Shown here: in pieces, positions 7,193-13,970 of the stretch | Numbering within the stretch: position 1 is the first letter of the stretch | Layout: every line of letters starts with the position of its first letter | Source of the DNA: JAGQTE01 sp964648005 | Lineage (GTDB): Bacteria; Actinomycetota; Acidimicrobiia; Acidimicrobiales; Acidimicrobilacustridaceae | DNA: 19,530 nucleotides | Direction: 5' to 3' | Assembly: GCA_964648005.1 (NCBI GenBank) | Contig: CAZYKR010000053.1 | Span: forward strand, 1 to 19,530 | Translations under genes and position numbers: made by a program | The notes under the pieces: model-generated | The model's input: only the letters and a program-made list of their open reading frames with translations | What the model was told of the DNA's origin: nothing | Databases searched by the model: none

Positions 7193-8298
7193 CCGACCGC
7201 TTCCACGTGCTGCACGTCTCGCAACCGACCACCGCCGGGGTGGCGGTGTGCGTACGCGACCTGGCCACCCACCAACGCCACGTCGGCCATCGGGTCACCG
7301 TGGCCTGCCCGCCGGAGGGCGATCTGGGCGACTGGTGCCGAGCCGACGACGTCGAGGTTCGCACCTGGCAGGCGAGTCGGTCGCCGGGCCCCGCGCTGGC
7401 GACCGAGGTCCGCTCCCTCGCAACCGTCATCGAGGCAACCGACCCGGACGTGGTGCACCTGCACTCCTCCAAGGCCGGGCTCGCCGGGCGGTTGGCCGTG
7501 CGCGGCCGGCGTCCCACGATCGTGCATCCCAACGCCTGGTCTTTCCTGCCGCCCGGCCCGCAGCAACGGCCGGCGCGGCTGTGGGAGCGCCTCGGCGCCC
7601 GCTGGACCGACCTGTTCCTGATGGCCGGCGACGACGAGCTGGCCATGGCGACGGCAGCCCGGATCGGCGGGACGTTCGCCGTCATCCCCAACGGTGTGGA
7701 CGTCGACGCCTTCAGCCCGGCGACCCGCGCCGATCAGGTCCGGGCGCGCGCCGAGCTCGACCTGGCCGACGCCCCCACGGCGGTCTGCGTCGGCAGGCTG
7801 TGCGAGCAGAAGGGCCAGGACCTCCTCCTCGAGGCCTGGGCCGACGTGGTGGAGCAGGTGCCCGAGGCTCGGCTCGTGCTGGTGGGCGACGGGGAGCTGG
7901 CACCCGAGCTGCGCGCCGTCGCCGGTGCCTCCGTGCACTTCGCCGGGCGGCGCGACGACGTGTGGCGCTGGTACGCCGCGGCCGACGTCGCCGTGCAGGC
8001 GTCGCGTTGGGAGGGGCTGTCGTTCGCCACGCTCGAGGCGCTGAGCAGCGGCCGACCGGTGGTGGCGTTTGATGCGCCGGGCATGCGCCAGGCGATCGGC
8101 GACGCCGGAACGGTGGTGCCCACGGGCAACGTCGGCGCCCTGGGACGGGCCCTGGTCGGCCACCTCGGCGACCTCGACCGTTGCGCAGCCGAGGGCGCTT
8201 CGGGCGCCGGACGGGTCCGGGCGCACTTCGACCGGGCGGTACTATCGAGCGCCGTGACGACGGCGACCGCAGCGCTGCTGCAGCGTCGGTCGCAGTGA
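7189..8298 (+). CDS. GT4-family glycosyltransferase (first of two)
   Basis: A 369-residue GT-B fold retaining glycosyltransferase, cytoplasmic or loosely membrane-bound, expected to add one sugar to the lipid-linked repeat unit. The N-terminal acceptor half has HVLHVSQPTTAGVAV and PDVVHLHSSKAGLAG. The C-terminal donor half has VGRLCEQKGQ (R203, K208, nucleotide-diphosphate contacts) and the E-x7-E motif EGLSFATLE (E275, E283), which is diagnostic of GT4. Length is normal for the family. The ATG overlaps the sulfatase stop as ATGA and the end overlaps the sulfotransferase start as GTGA, so expression is very likely coupled. Donor and acceptor sugars cannot be predicted. Confidence 0.92.
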   Translation: MTDRFHVLHVSQPTTAGVAVCVRDLATHQRHVGHRVTVACPPEGDLGDWCRADDVEVRTWQASRSPGPALATEVRSLATVIEATDPDVVHLHSSKAGLAGRLAVRGRRPTIVHPNAWSFLPPGPQQRPARLWERLGARWTDLFLMAGDDELAMATAARIGGTFAVIPNGVDVDAFSPATRADQVRARAELDLADAPTAVCVGRLCEQKGQDLLLEAWADVVEQVPEARLVLVGDGELAPELRAVAGASVHFAGRRDDVWRWYAAADVAVQASRWEGLSFATLEALSSGRPVVAFDAPGMRQAIGDAGTVVPTGNVGALGRALVGHLGDLDRCAAEGASGAGRVRAHFDRAVLSSAVTTATAALLQRRSQ

Positions 8299-9215
8299 GT
8301 CCCGACCCGGCGGACTCCGGCGGCCGGCCGACCTTCTTGCTCATCGGCGCCGCCCGGAGCGGGACCACGTTCCTGGCGCGCCATCTGGCGCGCCACCGTG
8401 ACGTGTCGTTCTCGGACCCCAAGGAGACGCACTTCCTGGCCTTCCCCGACCAGCAGCTGGCGTTCACCGGACCGGGCGACGCCGAGACCATCAATCGCGT
8501 GGCGGTGACGGACCCCACCCGCTGGCACGCCCTGTTCGATGACGCACCAGCGCGCGGCGAGGGATCGGTCAGCACCCTGTACCACCCCGACGCCGCCATC
8601 GACACCATCCGCGCCCACTGCCCGGACGTCCGGCTGATCGCCGTGCTGCGCGAACCCGTCGACCGGGCCTACTCCGCGTGGCTCTATCAGGTCGGGCGCG
8701 GGTTCGAGACCGCATCGTTCGACGACGCGCTGGCAGACGAGGGCCGCCGCATCGAGGCCGGATGGCACCACATCTGGCACTACGAGGCGATGGGCCACTA
8801 TCCGCCGCAACTGCGCCCGTTCATCGACGCCTTCGGCCAGGATCGCCTGTTGGTGCTCGACCACGCCGACGTCGAGATGGACCCGGCAACGGCACTCGAC
8901 CGCTGCTTCGCCTTCATCGGGGTCGAGCCCCAGGAGCTCGGCGGACTCGACGCCGAGGTCAACCGCGGTGGTCAGCCCCGCAGCCAAGCCCTCGCCGGAG
9001 CCATGTCCCGCGCTCGACGCGTCGAACCCCTGCGTCAGGCCGTCAAGAAGCTGGTGCCCTTCGCCGTGCGCGAGCGCATCCGATCGGCCAACCTCGATCG
9101 TCCACCGATGCCGACCGACGCCCGCGACCGGCTGCGCGCCGCCTACGCCGACGACGGTGCGGCGTTGGTCGACCTGCTCGGCGACGCCGCTCCACGGTGG
9201 GCGAGGGACCCATGA
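8295..9215 (+). CDS. Sulfotransferase (first of two, PAPS-dependent)
   Basis: A 306-residue protein of the sulfotransferase superfamily, which transfers sulfate from PAPS to hydroxyl or amino groups of glycans or other acceptors. The 5'-phosphosulfate loop is GAARSGTTFL (residues 18-27), with Arg21 where Lys is common. The 3'-phosphate motif is LREPVDRAYSAW, with R119 and S127 at the expected positions. The C-terminal part matches bacterial polysaccharide sulfotransferases in length and in the PPMPTDARDRLRAAYADD type ending. The GTG start overlaps the preceding stop (GTGA), and it lies between two glycosyltransferases, so the growing repeat unit or polymer is the likely acceptor. A tandem 12-bp repeat (8373-8396) encodes LARHLARH just after the PAPS loop. 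Confidence 0.9.
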   Translation: MSPDPADSGGRPTFLLIGAARSGTTFLARHLARHRDVSFSDPKETHFLAFPDQQLAFTGPGDAETINRVAVTDPTRWHALFDDAPARGEGSVSTLYHPDAAIDTIRAHCPDVRLIAVLREPVDRAYSAWLYQVGRGFETASFDDALADEGRRIEAGWHHIWHYEAMGHYPPQLRPFIDAFGQDRLLVLDHADVEMDPATALDRCFAFIGVEPQELGGLDAEVNRGGQPRSQALAGAMSRARRVEPLRQAVKKLVPFAVRERIRSANLDRPPMPTDARDRLRAAYADDGAALVDLLGDAAPRWARDP

Positions 9216-10381
9216 GGATCCTCCAGCTCCACAACCGCCAGCGCGCTCGCGGCGGCGCCGACATCCAGCTCGAGCGCGAGGCCGCCGGCCTCGGCGCCCG
9301 AGGCCACGACGTCGAGGCCGTCATCGTCGAGACGACGGAGGTGGAGCAGTCCGGACCCGTACGCGCCGGTGTGGCCGCGTTCTGGAACCGGGACGCGGTG
9401 CGCGACGTGCGCCGTGCCATCGACGTGTTCGCACCCGACGTCGTCCACGTGCACACCCCGTTCCCGGTGATGTCACCGGCGGTGATCCGTGCGGCCGCCG
9501 CCCGAGGCGTGGCGGTCGTCGCCACCTCCCAATCGTGGCGATACAACTGCGCCAGCGGCGTCCTGGCCCGCGACGGGCAGGTCTGCGAGGAGTGCGTGGG
9601 ACGGCACGTCAAGTACCCCGCGGTCGTGCACCGCTGCTACCAGGACCGGCTCCTGCCGTCGATCGCCGTCGCCGGCAGCCTGTCCCTGCACCACTCGATC
9701 GGCACCTTCGCCCACAAGGTCCATCGCCTCACGGCGCTCACGCCGTTCATGCGCGAGCGGATCATCGCCGAGGGCATCGCCCCGCACCGTGTGGTGGTGA
9801 AGCCCAACTCCTCGCCCGACCCCGGGCCGCCGCTCGACACCCGGACCGGCACCTACCTGTTCGCCGGACGTCTGGTCGACGTCAAAGGCGTGCGCACGCT
9901 GCTCGAGGCATGGCGCCGGGTGCCGGGCGACGTCCGCCTGGTGGTGGCCGGCGACGGCCCGTTGCGACCCCTGGTCGACGAGGCGGCAGCGGCCGACCCG
10001 CGCATCGACGTGCGCGGCTGGCTCGACGGCCACGCGGTGGGTGAGTTGCTGCGCACGAGCGAAGCCCTGGTCCTGCCCTCGGAGTGGTACGAGGGCTTGC
10101 CGGTGGTGTTGACCGAGGCGTTCGCCGCCGGCACGCCCATCATCGCCAGCGACGTCGGCAACTTCACCGGCCTCGTCACCGCCGGCGTCGACGGCGTCCA
10201 CTTCCGGGTGGGCGATCCCGCCGCGCTCGCCGAAGCCGTCGCGAGCTTCGACGCCAACGCGGACCGGGCGGCGATGCGGGCGGCCGCCCGGGCGACCTTC
10301 GAGCGCTCCTACGAGGCCGAGACCGTGTTGGACCTGCTCGAGTCGATCTACGCCGATGCCATCGCCGAGGCTGCCTCGTGA
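9212..10381 (+). CDS. GT4-family glycosyltransferase (second) with cysteine cluster
   Basis: A 389-residue GT-B glycosyltransferase. The acceptor half contains PDVVHVHTPFPVMSPAV and a cysteine group, C113, C125, C128 (CEEC) and C142, seen in a subset of GT4 enzymes and possibly metal-binding or structural. The donor half has FAGRLVDVKG (R220, K225) and the E-x7-E motif EGLPVVLTE (E294, E302). It would add another sugar to the polyprenyl-linked unit at the cytoplasmic face. GAGGGA lies just ahead of the ATG, and the start overlaps the sulfotransferase stop (ATGA). The end overlaps the polymerase start (GTGA). Sugar specificity is unknown. Confidence 0.92.
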   Translation: MRILQLHNRQRARGGADIQLEREAAGLGARGHDVEAVIVETTEVEQSGPVRAGVAAFWNRDAVRDVRRAIDVFAPDVVHVHTPFPVMSPAVIRAAAARGVAVVATSQSWRYNCASGVLARDGQVCEECVGRHVKYPAVVHRCYQDRLLPSIAVAGSLSLHHSIGTFAHKVHRLTALTPFMRERIIAEGIAPHRVVVKPNSSPDPGPPLDTRTGTYLFAGRLVDVKGVRTLLEAWRRVPGDVRLVVAGDGPLRPLVDEAAAADPRIDVRGWLDGHAVGELLRTSEALVLPSEWYEGLPVVLTEAFAAGTPIIASDVGNFTGLVTAGVDGVHFRVGDPAALAEAVASFDANADRAAMRAAARATFERSYEAETVLDLLESIYADAIAEAAS

Positions 10382-11745
10382 TCGTCGCCTCGGCACTGGC
10401 AGCGATCGCGGCGCTGGTGGCGATCTACGCCGTGTGGTCGCGCTGGCCGCTCGACATCGTCGGCCTCTTCTGCGGGTCGGTGGCGCTGTTCTACGGCTTC
10501 CGCATGGCCGTCGTGGCCCTCGGTCTGGACCCGATGTACCCCGACCGTCTCGTCGCGTCGTCCACCGCTGCCGCGGCGCAGACCAACACGATGCTCGCCC
10601 TGTTCCTCGACTCCACGTTCGTCGGCCTGGCACCCGGAGCCGCCTTGAGCGGACGCGCGGCGCGGGTGTTTCCCACCTCCTCGCCCCGCCCGTCGATGCG
10701 ACGGTTGATCACCGCCAGCGCGGTGTTGACCGTCGGCAGCGCGCTCGTGGCGGCATGGCTCGCCACGAGCTACGGCAGCTTCGCCGAGACGGTGCGCGCC
10801 GCCAAGCTCGACAAGGAGCTCGCTGGCACGTTCGTCCTCAAGACCATCCCCGCCGTGGGCTCCGCCGTGGCGCTCGTGGCCTACCTCGAGGCTCGACGAC
10901 GGCGCTTCGAGCCGGACGCCCCCGGCCGAGGCATCCGGCTGCTCCTGCTCGGCATGGCCCTGCTCGACAGCATCGCCGTGCTCGCCTGGGGTGCCCGGTC
11001 GGTCGTGGTCATCATCGGGTTCACCCTGCTGACCGGCTGGATCGTGTTCACCCCGCGCCGCGCCGGCGCCGGCCGCCGAGGACGCGGCGCGGCCGCCGCC
11101 CGCCTGCTCGTCGCCGGAGGTCTCGTCGTCCTGCTCATCGTCGGGCTGCGCCTGTGGCGCGACGTGCTCATCACCGGCGAGGTGAACCAGACCATCGAGA
11201 ACCAGACGATCGTCCGCCAGGTCTCCGTCGCCGCCAACACGACCCAGTACGACGCCTTCGTCCTCGCCGTGCGGGACTGGCCCGAACGCTTCGACCACCG
11301 CGGCGGGGAGGACTTCGTCTACGGCGCCGTCAACTGGGTGCCGCGCNNNNNNNNNNGGGAGGGCAAGCCGGCGGGCAACGTCCCGGGGCAGTGGTTCCGT
11401 CAGGTGTACGAGCCAGACCGAGAGAACGGCTGGCCGATGGGCGCCGCGGGCGAGTGGTACCTCAACTTCGGCGCCGCGGGCGTGATCGTCGGCGGCTTGA
11501 TCACCGGGCTCGCGCTCGGCGTGGCGCGCCATGCCTACGCCGACAGCCGCACCAACGTCTTCGGGTACGTGGCATCGGTCATCGTGGCGTTTCAGGTCCT
11601 CGACGCCGGCTGGAACAGCCAGACGCCGACGAGTTGGCTGGCGTGGTGTATGCCCCTGATCATCATCGGCTGGTGGTGCCGGGACCGATCGCCGACGGTG
11701 ACCTCGACGCCCGACACCAGCGCTCCGGCAACGATCGGCGCATGA
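10378..11745 (+). CDS. Wzy-like polysaccharide polymerase (interrupted by a 10-N gap)
   Basis: About 455 residues, mostly membrane-spanning, with roughly ten hydrophobic segments starting at the N-terminus (IVASALAAIAALVAIYAVW) and ending in LAWCMPLIIIGWW. A large soluble loop contains FVYGAVNWVPR, then the unknown residues, then EGKPAGNVPGQWFRQVY. This PR...KP loop pattern, followed by GEWYLNFGAAGVIVGG, is typical of O-antigen and capsule repeat-unit polymerases. The protein should join flipped repeat units on the outer face of the membrane. Ten Ns at 11347-11356 mask about four residues; the frame is intact on both sides, so the gap size is probably right. GTG 10378 overlaps the GT stop (GTGA) and the end overlaps the flippase ATG. 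Wzy proteins diverge strongly, so the call rests on topology, loop and context. Confidence 0.8.
   Translation: MIVASALAAIAALVAIYAVWSRWPLDIVGLFCGSVALFYGFRMAVVALGLDPMYPDRLVASSTAAAAQTNTMLALFLDSTFVGLAPGAALSGRAARVFPTSSPRPSMRRLITASAVLTVGSALVAAWLATSYGSFAETVRAAKLDKELAGTFVLKTIPAVGSAVALVAYLEARRRRFEPDAPGRGIRLLLLGMALLDSIAVLAWGARSVVVIIGFTLLTGWIVFTPRRAGAGRRGRGAAAARLLVAGGLVVLLIVGLRLWRDVLITGEVNQTIENQTIVRQVSVAANTTQYDAFVLAVRDWPERFDHRGGEDFVYGAVNWVPRXXXXEGKPAGNVPGQWFRQVYEPDRENGWPMGAAGEWYLNFGAAGVIVGGLITGLALGVARHAYADSRTNVFGYVASVIVAFQVLDAGWNSQTPTSWLAWCMPLIIIGWWCRDRSPTVTSTPDTSAPATIGA
11347..11356. other. Assembly gap (10 Ns)
   Basis: Ten unresolved bases lie inside the polymerase gene. The reading frame is preserved across them as given. 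Confidence 0.99.
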
Positions 11746-13097
11746 CCGACGAGCCGCGCCGACGCGGGCGCAGCGTCGGCGCAGCCGCCAGCGCGCTGGT
11801 GGGACGCGTCGGCGCGGCCGGAGGCTTCGCGCTCTCCAGCATCCTGCTGGCCCGCCAGCTGGACACGGCCGACTTCGGCGTCGTGACCGTGCTGACCTCG
11901 ATCGCCACCGCCACGAGCTTCATCGCCGCCGCCGGGCTGAACCGCGTCTTGCTGCGCGATGTCGCCGGCGCGCTGGCGCTCGGCGAGCGGGCCCGTGTGC
12001 TGGGCGACGTGCGCACCGCCGTGCGCGTCCTGGCGATCAGCACGCCGGTCGGCGCCGCCGCCACGTTGGCGCTGGCTCGCCTGTTCGTGCCCGACACTGC
12101 GTGGCCGGCGGTCGCCATGGCGGCGGCCGTCACCGTCGGACTCGCCGTCTTGCTCGTCGGGGCCGACCTGCTCCGCGGGCTCGGCGAGGTCACGGTGTCC
12201 AACCTCACCACCGGGCGCAGCGGTGGAGCGCTGGGGTTGGCGCTGTTCTGCGCCGCGCTCGTGCTGTGGCAGGCGACGCTCGGTCCGGCCGAGGCGATGG
12301 GTGCCTACGCCGCCGCCGTCGGGGTAGCGGCGGCGGTCGCCGTCGGCGCCGTCGTCGTCCGCTTGCGCAGCCATCACGGCCACCCACGACCCGACGGCGA
12401 CGTCGTCGACACCTCCACCCGAGCCGACCTGTGGACCACCGCCCGCGCCGGATGGCCCTTCGCCGTGACGCAGCTGGCGCTGTTCTTGACCTCGCAGGTC
12501 GACCTGTGGGTGGCGAGTGGTTCGCTGGGCGACACCGCGGCCGGCACCTACGGTGCAGCACTGCGCCTGATGACGTTGGTGTCGCTCCCGCTGCAGGCGG
12601 CGCAGCTCACGGTCGTGGCGCGCATCGCTGCGCTCCACGCCACCGGCAAACGGTTCGAACTCCAGCAACGCTCCCAGCGCGCCGCCCTCGTGGCAGGCGT
12701 GCCGGCACTCGTCGTGCTCATCCCCTGCATCGTCGTGCCGGGCCTCCTGCTCGAGACGCTGTTCGGACCCGAGTACGCCGCCGCCGCCCTGCCGTTGCAG
12801 GCCTTGGCCCTGGCACAGGCCGTCAACGTCGCCAGCGGCCTGTGCGGGGTGGTCCTGTCCATGACCGGCCACGAGCGGGCCGTGCTCATCACCGCGCTCG
12901 CCGGGGCCGGCGCCACGGCCGCGCTGGCCTACGTCGGCGGTCAGCTCGACGGGATCGACGGCCTTGCCATCGGATCGGCGGTGAGCACGGCCACGATGTT
13001 CGCCGCTCTATGGTTGCTGGCTCGCGTCCGGGCCGGCGTGTGGACGCACCCGTGGCCGGCGCGGCTCACGCCGCCTGGTCCCGCCGGACGCTCCTGA
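11742..13097 (+). CDS. Wzx-like flippase / oligosaccharide exporter (MATE-type fold)
   Basis: A 451-residue integral membrane protein with 12 or more hydrophobic segments. The N-terminal pattern ASALVGRVGAAGGFALSSILLARQLDTADFGVVTVL matches the first helices of the polysaccharide-transport (RfbX/Wzx) family, where a helix pair is followed by the D/E-Y/F-G turn. A second copy of the fold begins near residue 225 (TTARAGWPFAVTQLALFLTSQVDLWVAS). It would flip the polyprenyl-linked repeat unit from the cytoplasmic to the outer face. The ATG overlaps the polymerase stop (ATGA), an arrangement expected for a Wzx/Wzy pair. It ends three bases before the second sulfotransferase. Confidence 0.88.
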   Translation: MTDEPRRRGRSVGAAASALVGRVGAAGGFALSSILLARQLDTADFGVVTVLTSIATATSFIAAAGLNRVLLRDVAGALALGERARVLGDVRTAVRVLAISTPVGAAATLALARLFVPDTAWPAVAMAAAVTVGLAVLLVGADLLRGLGEVTVSNLTTGRSGGALGLALFCAALVLWQATLGPAEAMGAYAAAVGVAAAVAVGAVVVRLRSHHGHPRPDGDVVDTSTRADLWTTARAGWPFAVTQLALFLTSQVDLWVASGSLGDTAAGTYGAALRLMTLVSLPLQAAQLTVVARIAALHATGKRFELQQRSQRAALVAGVPALVVLIPCIVVPGLLLETLFGPEYAAAALPLQALALAQAVNVASGLCGVVLSMTGHERAVLITALAGAGATAALAYVGGQLDGIDGLAIGSAVSTATMFAALWLLARVRAGVWTHPWPARLTPPGPAGRS

Positions 13098-13100
13098 ACC

Positions 13101-13970
13101 ATGACCCGAACCCTCGACGTGATGATCGCCGGCGCGCAGAAGGCCGGCACGAGCACGCTGGCGGCGGCGCTGGAGGTCCATCCACAGCTCGCCAGCCACG
13201 AAGCGCTCGAGTTCACCTGGTTCGTCGAACCGACGCCGACCGAATCGTTCGAGGCCGCGTACGACCGCGTCATCGGCGCCCCGCCCGGTGACCGGGTCGT
13301 GCTCGCCAAGAGCGCCGGCGTGATGTTCGTGCCCGAGGCGCGCCAAGAGCTCGCTCGCCGCTTCCCCTCGTGCCGGGTCGTCGTCATCCTGCGCCACCCC
13401 GTCGACCGGGCGTGGTCGGCGTACTGGTACCTGCGCCGCACCGGACGGGAGTCGGCCACGACCTTCGAGGCCGCGATCGACCGCGGCGACGATCCCGACC
13501 TCGACGGATGGGCGCATCAGCGCGCCTACCTCGAACGCAGCGACTACCCGCCCCAGCTCGCGGCGCTCGACGAGCTGTTCGGCGACCAGGTCCACGTCGT
13601 GCTCTTCGACGACCTCGTGCACGACCAGGCCGCCGTCGTCGCCGACACCATCGCCGCCATCGGGCTCGACCCGAGCGCCATGCCCGACGGGGTCGGTCCG
13701 ATCGAAGCCAACACGGCAGCGCAGGCCCGCAGCGCTCGCGTCGCTCGGATGCTCCGCTCACCCGGCTCCTTGCTGCGCACGGCGGGCAGCTTGGCACCTC
13801 CGTCGGTGCGCGAGCGCGTCAAGGGATCACTGATCGCCGCCAACGAGCGCGTGGCGGAGATCCCGCCCATGGATCCCGCCACGCGCCAGCGCCTGCTCAC
13901 GCACTTCGCGCCGAGCGTGCGGTCCGTCGAACAGCGACTCGGGCGTCCGTTGCCGGAGTGGCGCTCGTGA
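13101..13970 (+). CDS. Sulfotransferase (second of two, PAPS-dependent)
   Basis: A 289-residue sulfotransferase clearly different from the first. The 5'-phosphosulfate loop is GAQKAGTSTL (residues 11-20, catalytic-type K14), close to the heparan-sulfate-type bacterial sulfotransferases. The 3'-phosphate motif is ILRHPVDRAWSAYW, with R98 and S106. The C-terminal IPPMDPATRQRLLTHFAPSVRSVEQRLGRPLPEW ending, about 35 residues, is the common tail of the Sulfotransfer family and supports a full-length protein. It starts three bases after the flippase stop, the only junction of the operon without overlap, and its TGA overlaps the DUF4012 GTG. A second position on the same glycan is the simplest target, but this is inference. 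Confidence 0.9.
   Translation: MTRTLDVMIAGAQKAGTSTLAAALEVHPQLASHEALEFTWFVEPTPTESFEAAYDRVIGAPPGDRVVLAKSAGVMFVPEARQELARRFPSCRVVVILRHPVDRAWSAYWYLRRTGRESATTFEAAIDRGDDPDLDGWAHQRAYLERSDYPPQLAALDELFGDQVHVVLFDDLVHDQAAVVADTIAAIGLDPSAMPDGVGPIEANTAAQARSARVARMLRSPGSLLRTAGSLAPPSVRERVKGSLIAANERVAEIPPMDPATRQRLLTHFAPSVRSVEQRLGRPLPEWRS

Noticed and set aside
8240..8245. TACTAT promoter-like hexamer before the first sulfotransferase
   Set aside because: It lies inside the preceding gene, has no -35 partner, and tight overlaps argue for one operon.
8373..8396. Tandem 12-bp repeat CTGGCGCGCCAT/CTGGCGCGCCAC
   Set aside because: It is only two copies, encodes LARHLARH in frame within the sulfotransferase and needs no extra explanation.
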